Origin: a candidate division TA06 bacterium
Lineage (GTDB): Bacteria > Hydrothermota > DG-26 > E44-bin18 > JADFOU01
Direction of reading: 5' to 3'
Assembly (NCBI GenBank): GCA_022562655.1
Contig: JADFOU010000007.1
Coordinates: 1-18,942 of the forward strand
Length of the DNA stretch: 18,942 nucleotides
A program made the position numbers and the translations under genes. Shown piece after piece: positions 5,405-13,486 of this stretch (the stretch's first letter is position 1; each line of letters begins with the position of its first letter). The notes beneath the pieces were generated by a model. It did no database searches. It was given only the letters and a program-made list of their open reading frames with translations, and was not told the DNA's origin.

Positions 5405-5454
5405 ACCATATACAAGAACGTACTTATGAAATCATAAAGAAGAACTTATACACA
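5405..5454 (+). promoter_or_regulatory. AT-rich gap before large terminase
   Basis: This is the first real intergenic gap after the gene chain. It contains CATATACA at 5407-5414 and CTTATACA near 5446-5453. The second lies too close to ATG 5455 to serve as its TATA box. The first would give a start near 5435. No clear Shine-Dalgarno site precedes the terminase ATG. A weak promoter is possible. Confidence 0.3.
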
Positions 5455-6729
5455 ATGCACATCTACAATCGTTACCGTCCCCACGCAAAGCAGATCCCGT
5501 TTCACAATAGCACTGCGAAGTATCGGGCAATCATTTCCGGGATCGGATTCGGCAAGTCAGCAGCCGGTGTCAATGAAGTCCTCAAGATGGCCTTCCAATA
5601 CCCCAAGTGTACCCACCTGATCTGTGCGCCGACCAGCAAGATCCTACGATTGTCAACCATGAACCAGTTCTGGAGATGGTGTCCCAGGGAGATCGTAAAG
5701 AAGATCCACAAGACAGACAAGGAGATCACACTCATCAATGACGCAAAGATCATCTACCTCTCAGCAGATGTAGAGAGGCATGTTGACCGGATCCGTGGGA
5801 TTGAGATAGGATCCTTCTATGCAGACGAGGCAGCTCTCTTCTCTCACTACTTCTGGAAGGTCCTCATCGGTAGACTGAGAGATCCCAACGGCCCACTGAA
5901 GGGCTGGTTTACCACCACACCCAAGGGGAAGAAGTGGTATCATTGGTATTTCATACGACATCAACACCCAGATACGAGGATGGATCTCAAGCATCCAGAG
6001 AAGTTCGAATGGTTCGGCGGGACCACAATGGACAACCCACACACACCCCAGGAGTACAAGGATGATCTGCTCGACAACTACACCGGCAAGTTCAAGCGTC
6101 AAGAGATCTACGGAGAAGTTGTCATATTCGAAGGGGCTGTTTACGAGAAGTTCTCAGAGGAAACCAACGTCTTCAAAGACATCCCCGAAGGTCTCAAGGA
6201 ATACGCAGTGGGGATTGACTGGGGATTCACTAACCCCATGGCCTGTCTCATTGCAGGACTTGATGGAGATGGCAGGATCTACATTCTCAGGGAATACTAC
6301 CAGAAGCGACAGAGTCCAGAGCATCTCGCAACATGGCTCACAATCAAAAAAGAAGAGTACCCATTCACTAAGGGTTGGGCAGATCCATCTGAGCCCGGGA
6401 ACATCCACACCCTCAACCAGAATGGCCACTCGATCCAACAGGCAGACAACAGCGTAATGGCTGGGATCCAGGATGTGAACAACGCATTTTCCCTGGCCCG
6501 GGATGGGAAACCCAGGCTATATATCCATGAGTCATGCAAAAACCTACTCGAAGAGATCAATGAATACAGATATGAAGAGGTAAAAGAAGGGAAAGGCGAA
6601 AAGGAACAGCCTGTTAAGGTCAAGGATCACGCAGTAGATGCACTACGTTATCTCGTGAGATCTCTGAAAAGTAGGCAAACACGGTTCGGATTCTTGGAAG
6701 ATCCTGAAAACTTGACCGGCCTGTTTTGA
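5455..6729 (+). CDS. terL: Terminase large subunit
   Basis: This 424-residue packaging motor ATPase and nuclease cuts concatemeric DNA and drives it into the prohead through the portal encoded next. The N-terminal ATPase has a Walker A-type loop SGIGFGKSAAG (Lys34, Ser35), an adenine-side segment LICAPTSKIL, Walker B SFYADEAA (Asp124, Glu125) and a coupling motif TTTP at 153-156. The C-terminal RNase H-like nuclease shows its acidic residues in AVGIDWGFTNP (Asp255), WADPS (Asp310) and DHAVDALRY (Asp391, Asp395). The length is normal for the family. The Walker A loop is of the variant GxGxGKS phage type. The gene is complete, and a small-terminase candidate lies upstream at 2138, separated by a block of small genes. 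Confidence 0.95.
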   Translation: MHIYNRYRPHAKQIPFHNSTAKYRAIISGIGFGKSAAGVNEVLKMAFQYPKCTHLICAPTSKILRLSTMNQFWRWCPREIVKKIHKTDKEITLINDAKIIYLSADVERHVDRIRGIEIGSFYADEAALFSHYFWKVLIGRLRDPNGPLKGWFTTTPKGKKWYHWYFIRHQHPDTRMDLKHPEKFEWFGGTTMDNPHTPQEYKDDLLDNYTGKFKRQEIYGEVVIFEGAVYEKFSEETNVFKDIPEGLKEYAVGIDWGFTNPMACLIAGLDGDGRIYILREYYQKRQSPEHLATWLTIKKEEYPFTKGWADPSEPGNIHTLNQNGHSIQQADNSVMAGIQDVNNAFSLARDGKPRLYIHESCKNLLEEINEYRYEEVKEGKGEKEQPVKVKDHAVDALRYLVRSLKSRQTRFGFLEDPENLTGLF

Positions 6730-6730
6730 C

Positions 6731-6774
6731 CGAAAATTTAAATAGAAAGTAGACCAGTAAGAAGCGTGGAGGGG
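6731..6774 (+). promoter_or_regulatory. Archaeal promoter and SD for portal gene
   Basis: CCGAAA followed by ATTTAAATA (6730-6744) has the form of an archaeal BRE plus TATA box. A transcript starting about 25 nt later would carry a short leader with GGAGGGG at 6768-6774, 5 nt before ATG 6780. This is the clearest promoter that also has a Shine-Dalgarno site in the window. Confidence 0.65.
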
Positions 6775-6779
6775 AACAC

Positions 6780-9404
6780 ATGAACATACCATTTACAAAG
6801 TGGCAGATTACTTTTGAGAGGGGCGACTACCCAAAAATCTGGGTCAGGAAGGATAAGTGGAATACGGTTCTGAAGCACTACGAGCTCGACAGCAAGTACC
6901 CCAACACCAGACCCTCACTGGATCCCTACCAAGCGACAGGCGATGAGGTCCTCATTCCCCCAACTCCACTCCCCATCCCCGTACTTTTCGAGATCCACGA
7001 GGTCTCTGATGCCCTCCGTATAACGACCCAAGCCCTCAAGCGTGAGATCTTCCGCCATGGTGGAGAGATCCTCGACAGGTTCGCCGTCAAGTGTAAAGAG
7101 TGCGGATCCGAATACTCCTCTGAGATAGATCAATGCGATGATTGCGGCAAGAAAAACTTCAGGAAGCCAGACCGAAAGCAAAAGAAGATCCTCCAACACT
7201 GGGTCAATAAGGTCAACGACAACAAGCAATCACTCCTCGGCCTCGCTGAAGAGATCAATGATGACATCGAGATTGTAGACGATGCGTACATGGTGGCCAT
7301 CAAGGAGTACACTTGGGGCCCAGACAACCAGCTCTACGATGAGAGGCTGATCGAAGTTGTGCGAGCTCATCCCCAGTATATGCGAATCATTGCAGACAAG
7401 ACTGGCCGACCAGGATATAATGTCCAAGGAAAGGCTGTATTTTTCTGCTTAGAGCATCGAGACAAGACCCACCAGAACCTCTTAATATGCCCAAGGTGTG
7501 ACCGTCCCCTATTCAGAGCCCATTTCCGGGCCGAGAAATACGAAGGTGGATTCATTTACTATGGTGAGAACGAAGTCAACCACGAATCAAAGTACAGGCC
7601 CTCTCTGGTTTACGGAGGATCCCCAATAGTCGCTATATGGATGAAGATCATAACGCTCTTCAACATGGACAACTACATCAAGAACTACTACTCTAAGCAA
7701 CGGCCACCAAGGGGACTACTCTTTGTACGCACGTCCAACATGGACAGCTTAGAGAAAGCCTGGAACTGGATGCTGGATATGTTCAAGAAGAACCCACACC
7801 AGATCCCTCCGATTACTGTCGAGTCCCCACAAGGCGGCGGTAATGGCAAATTCGTTGAGTTCATCGACTTCATGAGGACCCTCGATGAGATGCAGTACAT
7901 CGAGTCACGCAACGAATACAGGAAGACAATCGGCGCGATCTATGGGGTAATGCCACTCTACCAGGGAGATGTGGGAGCAAGCGGTGGCCTCAACAACGAG
8001 AGCCAGCAGATCTCAGTCACCAGCAAAGCTGTCTACTACGGGCAGAAGATCTATAATGATGGGTTCTGGCCATGGTTCCTGGGTCTCATTAAAGTCACTG
8101 ATTTCCTCTTCGTGCTCAAGCCCAATGAGTCCGCAGATGAGAAGAGCAGAGAGGAACTCTTCGGAATGAAAGCAGACAACGCTATTAAGATGCAGGGCAT
8201 GGGATTCGAGATCACTCTGAATGAAGATAGGGACTTCGAGTACGGGCCCTTAGACGAGCCTGTAGAAGCTCCAAGCCCATTCGGACCAGAGGGAGGATTA
8301 GGTGGACCAATGCCAGGGACATTCCCCGGCCCAGGAAATATCCCTGAAGAAGTCACTCAACCGACTCCAGAGGAAGATTCCGGGCCAGAGATCCCTCCAC
8401 AGGGAGAAGTAGATGTCGATAAAGGAATCACAGTGACAGGACCCAGGACACTCAAGCGAGCCATTGAAGTCCTCTCTGCAATGAGAGTCCCATTCAAGCT
8501 CAATGAGGAAGTGATCGAGCTCCAGGATCCAGAGGCACATCTGTCCACTGTAGCGTATGTATTTGAACAAGAAGGGATCTTGTTCGAAGCCAAGCCCTAT
8601 GAAGACAAGGTTCAGATCGCACTGCCAGAGAAGGCCCCTGAACAGGAGCCAGTCGAGAAAGGGAACACATACAACACCTACAACCTGATAGATCCCAACG
8701 ATATTGTGGATCTGCTCAAGGGAGTTGTCCGACTCAAGCCAGGAGAAAGTGCTCCTCCAGGAGTAGCTGTCCAGGTAGGTCCCCGAGGTGGGAAGTTCTA
8801 CTTCACAGGCACACGAGGTCAAGAAGAGAAGCCAACAGGAGAACCAAGTGTCCCTGGAGAATTGGATGGCAGACTCCGCAAGATTCAGGAAGCCTTTGAG
8901 AAAGCCCGGGTAGGAGTTGTTGAACAGCTCAATGGGATCTTCCCTCCACGGAACATCCAGAGCAGACTCAAGACAACCAACTCGATCCACAACAAGGCCA
9001 AGCTCGCAGGAATAGAACCAGAGGATCTCAACGACATTGCAGGAACCAGAGTGATTCTACCTGATGATAATGCTGTCAAATCAGCCGCCGACAAGGTAAG
9101 AGAACAGTTCGAGGTAGTCGAGGAAGATAATTTCATGGATGATCCGAGGGGTGGATACTACAACGCGATCCATTTCCAGCTCATCAAGGACGGCAAGAAA
9201 GTCGAGCTCCAGCTCAAGTCCAAGAGATCCCTGGCCCGGGCAAATTTAGCCCACGACTTCATCTACAAGAATGGTCATCTGAAGGACCAGGATGTGAATA
9301 CGATCCGAGAATACCTGACTCAATCAGCCGAGCATGATATGGGGAAACGTGAGGAACCACCTGAATGCCCTGAGATCATACGGAGGATCGCAGAATGTAT
9401 TTAG
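6780..9404 (+). CDS. Portal protein with RelA/SpoT-type domain
   Basis: The portal forms the dodecameric ring at the capsid vertex. Residues 1 to about 490 are portal-like: LRITTQALKREIFRHGGEI, the YGGSPI...NYIKNYYSKQRPPRG core helix region, and IGAIYGVMPLYQGD. Two cysteine sets, Cys105/108/119/122 and Cys223/237/240 with His226, form zinc ribbons inside it. A Pro/Glu/Gly linker (about 490-545), a small alpha/beta part (550-620) and the GESAP...GPRGGKFY module (655-674) lead into residues 698-832. There the RelA/SpoT synthetase pattern is complete: RLKTTNSIHNK (Arg729, Lys731, Ser735), DIAGTRV (Asp752, Arg757), YNAIH (Tyr794, His798), VELQLKS (Glu809, Gln811) and AHDFIYK. No hydrolase domain is present. 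Usual portals are about 400-550 residues. The portal call is strong and the nucleotidyltransferase call fairly strong; activity and substrate are unknown. Confidence 0.88.
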   Translation: MNIPFTKWQITFERGDYPKIWVRKDKWNTVLKHYELDSKYPNTRPSLDPYQATGDEVLIPPTPLPIPVLFEIHEVSDALRITTQALKREIFRHGGEILDRFAVKCKECGSEYSSEIDQCDDCGKKNFRKPDRKQKKILQHWVNKVNDNKQSLLGLAEEINDDIEIVDDAYMVAIKEYTWGPDNQLYDERLIEVVRAHPQYMRIIADKTGRPGYNVQGKAVFFCLEHRDKTHQNLLICPRCDRPLFRAHFRAEKYEGGFIYYGENEVNHESKYRPSLVYGGSPIVAIWMKIITLFNMDNYIKNYYSKQRPPRGLLFVRTSNMDSLEKAWNWMLDMFKKNPHQIPPITVESPQGGGNGKFVEFIDFMRTLDEMQYIESRNEYRKTIGAIYGVMPLYQGDVGASGGLNNESQQISVTSKAVYYGQKIYNDGFWPWFLGLIKVTDFLFVLKPNESADEKSREELFGMKADNAIKMQGMGFEITLNEDRDFEYGPLDEPVEAPSPFGPEGGLGGPMPGTFPGPGNIPEEVTQPTPEEDSGPEIPPQGEVDVDKGITVTGPRTLKRAIEVLSAMRVPFKLNEEVIELQDPEAHLSTVAYVFEQEGILFEAKPYEDKVQIALPEKAPEQEPVEKGNTYNTYNLIDPNDIVDLLKGVVRLKPGESAPPGVAVQVGPRGGKFYFTGTRGQEEKPTGEPSVPGELDGRLRKIQEAFEKARVGVVEQLNGIFPPRNIQSRLKTTNSIHNKAKLAGIEPEDLNDIAGTRVILPDDNAVKSAADKVREQFEVVEEDNFMDDPRGGYYNAIHFQLIKDGKKVELQLKSKRSLARANLAHDFIYKNGHLKDQDVNTIREYLTQSAEHDMGKREEPPECPEIIRRIAECI

Positions 9405-11998
9405 ATCCTGAGACATACCACGAGATCAGAGAGAAGCTCACTGCCCCGGAAGGCAAGTTCAGACTGGTTGAATCAGACAAGTTCGAATTCGAGCCAGAAC
9501 CTATAGTCCTTGGAGATTACGAGACTCTTGATGAACTCAAAGAGAACCTCCCGAGTGGCCAATGGTACGCTTACGATGACGAAGGAGATCTCGTTGCGAA
9601 CTCTGAGGATGTAATCAAGGCCAGGATCTCACTCGGTCCAGGAGAATCAGCCCCAGAAGGATTTACTGAGCAAAGAGGCCCCAAGGGTGGCCGTTTTTAT
9701 GAGAGCGAGGAACAAGCTCCTGAGAAGCCTGAAGCGACAGGAGATCAAGCACCAGCTCCAGAAGGAAAGACTGCTCAATCACTGGATGATCTCAAGAGAC
9801 GTGGCCCGGGAGAAGGAGAAGAGATTGGGATCGCAAATAAGCAGCTCATGAACGAGATCCTCACCCAAGGCACGTTCGGACTCGTAAGCGCGGGAAGGAA
9901 CCCTGAGCATGAAGAGGACAGCAAGCTAACAGATGAGCAGATCCAAGCCAGAACCGAGGAATTAAGGAATGATCTCATCGAGAAAGGCTATGTATTCACG
10001 AAGGTCATCGGCAACTACGGAGAGAATGAGGACTCATTCCTCGTCATGGTCCACGATGCAGAAGAGGGAGATGTTGTTGAATTAGGTACAAAATACAACC
10101 AAGATTCCATTATTTTTACTAAATCTGGACAAAATAACCTCATCTTTACTACAGGAGAGAACCAAGGCAAGAGATACGTAGGCCAAGGACACCAGGAACT
10201 CCCAGCAGAGCAAGAGTCATTCTTCACCCAGGTAGACATGGTTGAGGAAGAAGGGCCCTGGAAGTTCACGCTCAACTTCGACTTCGATCAACTTCAAGAT
10301 GGAGAAACCGGGCCAGAGATCCAAGAGGCAGAAGAGGAACCAGACCACACCCCAGAAGAAGCTCTGGAGACAGCAGACACAGCTCAAGAAGAGATCGTTG
10401 AGGATCCTATTGAGGAAGAAGAACCTGAGCCAGAACCCGAGGAAGAACCGGAAGAGGAGCCTGAGAAGATCAAGGTCATGAGCACCAAGCAGATCAAGGC
10501 CAAGCTCAAGAACATCTTCAGCAAGCAATGGAAGACAGGCAAGAAGGTCAACTTCGATTATGTCCGCAAGACCAAGGCCCACACAGATATAGGCATTGCA
10601 GGGAGATTCCTCCAGATCGACAATGGAAAGATTCTCAAGAAAGGATGGCAGCGTGGATCCATGCAGTTCGACAATCCCCTGGTCATCCCTCATGCAAATT
10701 GGGGAGAGGATCTCACAAAGGCTTTCGATCTATCAGGCCGCAATCTAAGTGAAGCAATCGTTGCACAAGGCCATGATGGGTTAGTCACACTCAAGGGCAA
10801 GAAAGTGAGTGATATAATAGAGCTTCACTCTGTCCGAAAAACCCTCATGAAGTCTGTTAATATCCAGAAACCATTCGCAGGATTCAAGGATTTCGCGGAC
10901 TGTGAGGCCCAAAACCAAGACAAAGAGGATCCAGGTGCGTACTGTGCTGTGATCCAGAGGAACGTAGAAGGAGATTCTACCAAGGAGAAAAGGGCGGTAA
11001 CGTGCGGGAAACTCGAAAACGTCAAGTATCTCCCAGGGATCCTCAAAATCGCAAATCATGCAGGGCAGAATGAGGATGCAATGGAAGTCCATTGGGCTGA
11101 TGATATGTACTACATCTCCAAGGGTGAAGATGTGGTCTGGGAAGGAACCTCAGCCGTGGAAGCTCGCAATGAGTGGAGAGAGAGGACTGGCAAGGCACTC
11201 ATCTTCATGACCAAATCAGATCATCTCCCTACTATGGACACAGTCTGGGCCGATGCTAACCTCCAAGAGAGAGAGAAGATGACTGAGATCCTGGGCCAGA
11301 GAAACACAACATTCTATGCCAAGAAGGACTGGAACAATCTCCCTGTCAAGTTCAGGGGAGATCTCATCAAGGATGCGCCGGTAGTAACCTCAACTCCTGG
11401 AGCCTATAATCCGAGCCACAGAAGGAGACGCGAGCTCATCGAGTACGTGGGCCAACAGATCCAGATAGTAGCCAAGGAAGAAGATCTTGAGCTCGACATT
11501 GAGAAACAGGATGATATATTCATCAAGTTCCTTCTGGCCTCAACCTATCAAAAGGCATTCCAGGGAGTGAGCAAGACCCTCTCCGATCAAGCTAAGGCAC
11601 AGATGGTCCGTATGCTACTGAAGCAAGATAGTATGCAAGAAATCGCTGTTTATCTGGCCCGGAAATTGAAGATCCAGGATGCTCAAGCCGAAAAGATTGC
11701 CAGGACTGAAGTGCAAGCGATCCAGAACGGGATCCGGGAATACGCATTCAAGCAATCCGATCCAGAAGATCACAATGTCTACAAGTGGCTGGGGCCTCAA
11801 GATCACAGAACCACGAAGATCTGTGAGAGGATCAAGAAGCGTTCAGCTCGTGGGGTTAAGATGGACAAGCTCAGACAGATTGTGAAGGAAGAGGTCGAAA
11901 AAGGGATCAAGCGAGGGGAGCTCCCGGCTGACTTCGATCCAAGAGAATGGACACCTCATTATCAGTGCAGACACAGATTCATCCGGCACTTCCGATGA
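9395..11998 (+). CDS. MuF-type head protein with effector-like domains
   Basis: This 867-residue protein starts 10 nt inside the portal gene. The C-terminal 190 residues are MuF-like: IARTEVQAIQNG (769-780), KWLGPQDHRTTKIC (797-810) and PHYQCRH (854-860). MuF proteins sit in the capsid near the portal and affect DNA ejection. Ahead of this are several extra modules: GESAP...GPKGGRFY (84-102); a domain at about 133-300 with LVSAGRNP, EDSFLV, KYNQDS and KFTLNFDF, resembling DUF3293-like proteins; a Glu/Pro linker (310-358); an ADP-ribosyltransferase-like domain at about 362-482 (FDNPLVI, LSEAIVAQGHDGLVT, IIELHS); and PFAGFKDFADC...DPGAYCAVIQR (492-521), a motif seen in other phage head proteins. 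The make-up is that of a polyvalent phage protein. MuF is firm; the ART-like call is moderate and the DUF3293 comparison weak. Confidence 0.82.
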   Translation: MYLDPETYHEIREKLTAPEGKFRLVESDKFEFEPEPIVLGDYETLDELKENLPSGQWYAYDDEGDLVANSEDVIKARISLGPGESAPEGFTEQRGPKGGRFYESEEQAPEKPEATGDQAPAPEGKTAQSLDDLKRRGPGEGEEIGIANKQLMNEILTQGTFGLVSAGRNPEHEEDSKLTDEQIQARTEELRNDLIEKGYVFTKVIGNYGENEDSFLVMVHDAEEGDVVELGTKYNQDSIIFTKSGQNNLIFTTGENQGKRYVGQGHQELPAEQESFFTQVDMVEEEGPWKFTLNFDFDQLQDGETGPEIQEAEEEPDHTPEEALETADTAQEEIVEDPIEEEEPEPEPEEEPEEEPEKIKVMSTKQIKAKLKNIFSKQWKTGKKVNFDYVRKTKAHTDIGIAGRFLQIDNGKILKKGWQRGSMQFDNPLVIPHANWGEDLTKAFDLSGRNLSEAIVAQGHDGLVTLKGKKVSDIIELHSVRKTLMKSVNIQKPFAGFKDFADCEAQNQDKEDPGAYCAVIQRNVEGDSTKEKRAVTCGKLENVKYLPGILKIANHAGQNEDAMEVHWADDMYYISKGEDVVWEGTSAVEARNEWRERTGKALIFMTKSDHLPTMDTVWADANLQEREKMTEILGQRNTTFYAKKDWNNLPVKFRGDLIKDAPVVTSTPGAYNPSHRRRRELIEYVGQQIQIVAKEEDLELDIEKQDDIFIKFLLASTYQKAFQGVSKTLSDQAKAQMVRMLLKQDSMQEIAVYLARKLKIQDAQAEKIARTEVQAIQNGIREYAFKQSDPEDHNVYKWLGPQDHRTTKICERIKKRSARGVKMDKLRQIVKEEVEKGIKRGELPADFDPREWTPHYQCRHRFIRHFR

Positions 11999-12001
11999 GA
12001 C

Positions 12002-12014
12002 AAATTATTTAAAG
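12002..12014 (+). promoter_or_regulatory. TATA box for leaderless gene at 12036
   Basis: AAATTATTTAAAG lies just after the MuF stop, with TTTAAA centred 25-26 nt before ATG 12036. No Shine-Dalgarno site is present between them. This spacing puts the transcription start at or next to the ATG, which is the layout of archaeal leaderless mRNAs. Confidence 0.6.
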
Positions 12015-12035
12015 ATCTGAAATCATAGAAAAACC

Positions 12036-12326
12036 ATGGCTGAATCTGATGGAATCCCTAAAAGGAGAATCGCTGGATCTACAACAGCACCCATCACTTC
12101 CACTACGGATGGCGCGAAAGAACGTCTGGATACCAGTTCAACTCTTACTTCTGGAGAGAATGAGGCTGGCATAAGCAATCAGGGAGAACTCCAAATCAAC
12201 AGTTTCCGAATGAGAGAGATGCTTTTCAGGATCCTTCAAACATTGGAGAAGATGGAAAAACATTTATCTTTGATAACCCAGGAAGATATTGAAGATAAAG
12301 ATTTGGAGATTAACAGGAAAAAGTGA
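12036..12326 (+). CDS. Small Ser/Thr-rich protein with helical end
   Basis: This is a 96-residue protein. The first 50 residues are rich in Ser, Thr, Gly and Ala (MAESDGIPKRRIAGSTTAPI...) and probably disordered. Residues 57-96 form a likely coiled coil (MREMLFRILQTLEKMEKHLSLITQEDIEDKDLEINRKK). It opens the small-protein cassette and is transcribed from its own TATA box. An 11-nt gap containing GAGGCGA leads to the next gene. No family is recognised. A short structural or assembly protein that oligomerises through its C-terminal helix is a reasonable guess. Confidence 0.6.
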   Translation: MAESDGIPKRRIAGSTTAPITSTTDGAKERLDTSSTLTSGENEAGISNQGELQINSFRMREMLFRILQTLEKMEKHLSLITQEDIEDKDLEINRKK

Positions 12327-12337
12327 GGCGATAGGCA

Positions 12338-12889
12338 ATGACAATAATTGAGGATGGTAATACGGGCAATGTTGCTACAGTGAACTCAGATAATAGGCTT
12401 GAGGTTGTTTCAATCACGAGTTCAAATGAACATCACACAAATCATAAACGACAAAAAGCGTTCCATCTCCTTTTTGATGTCACCCCCGCCGGTGCGGGGA
12501 ATGTGTTTCTCTATGTCAATAACACAAACGATAAAGATCTCATCCTGGAAGGAATCACTTACAGAGTGGCTTCAGCCGAACAAGTACTTCTGAAAATAGG
12601 AGTCACAGGAACTCCTTCTGGGGGATCGGACATCGTACCTATCAACTGCAATGCTGCCACGGCCCAGGTCCCAGAAGGTACATTCCAAGAAGGGACAAAT
12701 ATAACTGGGGTCGCCACAGGAAACACGGTAGAGAAGCTGTTTCTGGAAAACACGAGCAGCGAACACTTCAACCTTGAACAAGATGTGATTATCCCTCCGA
12801 ACTCTGCCTTTGCATTATCAGTCGTGACTGGAGGAGTAGCAATCTCTGGGACCGTCGTGTTCAATTTTCATGATGCAGACGAGGATTGA
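12338..12889 (+). CDS. Beta-rich virion-like protein A of a tagged trio
   Basis: This 183-residue protein has an N-terminal tag MTIIEDGNTGNVATV that recurs in the next two genes (IxDGxxGxxAxVxxDxxL). After it come short strands rich in Val, Ile, Thr and Asn (FLYVNNTNDKDLILEGI, LLKIGVTGTPSGG, FALSVVTGGVAISGTVVFNF), as in jelly-roll or immunoglobulin-like decoration and fibre domains. No catalytic motif, signal peptide or membrane segment is seen. Codon use is more AT-rich than in the terminase-portal block, hinting at separate origin. GAGGCGATAGGC precedes the ATG. I infer a structural role, such as capsid decoration or host attachment; this is not proven. Confidence 0.6.
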   Translation: MTIIEDGNTGNVATVNSDNRLEVVSITSSNEHHTNHKRQKAFHLLFDVTPAGAGNVFLYVNNTNDKDLILEGITYRVASAEQVLLKIGVTGTPSGGSDIVPINCNAATAQVPEGTFQEGTNITGVATGNTVEKLFLENTSSEHFNLEQDVIIPPNSAFALSVVTGGVAISGTVVFNFHDADED

Positions 12890-12901
12890 GGGGGTAAAAC
12901 A

Positions 12902-13483
12902 ATGGTAATCATAAAAGATGGATCAACAGGTAACACAGCGCAAGTGACTGAAGACAATCTTTTGCATGTATTATCGACTCAGCATTCCCTGGAATCATTC
13001 CAGAGTTTAGAGGAACAGAATGTTTTCCTAATTGGCACGAACTTTCTTCCACTTACAGCCACAGAAGGTCTGATGCTCTATATTGACAACCAGAGCGAAT
13101 TTGATATGGTTTTATCGAATATAGTTATAAGCTGGAATGGTGGTGACACCAACTTCAATAGGCCGGTTTTTTTGAGGTTCGAGAAAGGAGCTACAACACC
13201 AACTACAAACACTACCTCTATCACAGCAAATAACGCCAACTTCTCAAGCACCAAACTATCTGGAATAACTATCCTTGAATGGGATGGTGTGGGGACAGGT
13301 ATGACCGGTGGTGTCGCTGGAACAGATGTGGATCGTGCCATAAGTAGCATTGGTAGTTTACCATTGCAGATTCGAGGAGTCATTCGTGTAAGTTCTGGTC
13401 AGACCCTTGCCATCCATGCCAGAGGAGAAGAAATAGGGACTTTGGTTGTTGGATCGAGATGGATCGAAACAAACAAATTTTAG
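12902..13483 (+). CDS. Beta-rich virion-like protein B of a tagged trio
   Basis: This 193-residue protein shares the N-terminal tag of its neighbours (MVIIKDGSTGNTAQV) and the general shape of protein A (LMLYIDNQSEFDMVLSNIVIS corresponds to FLYVNNTNDKDLILEGITY in A). The rest has diverged, with a Thr/Asn-rich insert (TTPTTNTTSITANNAN) and a long Gly-rich loop (GVGTGMTGGVAGTDVD) before the last strands (GVIRVSSGQTLAIHARGEE). GGGGGT 6 nt before ATG 12902 is a strong ribosome site. Tandem copies with a constant N-terminus and variable bodies suggest assembly through the tag, with variation in the exposed part. Confidence 0.6.
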   Translation: MVIIKDGSTGNTAQVTEDNLLHVLSTQHSLESFQSLEEQNVFLIGTNFLPLTATEGLMLYIDNQSEFDMVLSNIVISWNGGDTNFNRPVFLRFEKGATTPTTNTTSITANNANFSSTKLSGITILEWDGVGTGMTGGVAGTDVDRAISSIGSLPLQIRGVIRVSSGQTLAIHARGEEIGTLVVGSRWIETNKF

Positions 13484-13486
13484 ATC

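Noticed and set aside
5446..5453. CTTATACA directly before the large terminase ATG as a TATA box
   Set aside because: It ends at or next to the start codon, so a transcript initiated 25 nt downstream would lack the ATG.
6062..6457. 131-codon plus-strand frame inside the large terminase gene
   Set aside because: It lies in another frame of a gene with intact nuclease motifs. Its Ser/Thr/Arg-rich composition is that of a shifted reading of the terminase codons.
8298..8990. 230-codon open frame on the minus strand
   Set aside because: It lies fully inside the portal gene, which has clear family motifs. Its Cys/Trp/Phe-rich translation and lack of any promoter or ribosome site mark it as a shadow of biased codon use.
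10400..10480. Low-complexity GAA/CCA run as a possible satellite or regulatory repeat
   Set aside because: It encodes the Glu/Pro linker of the MuF protein in frame; codons vary, so it is a protein feature rather than a DNA repeat array.
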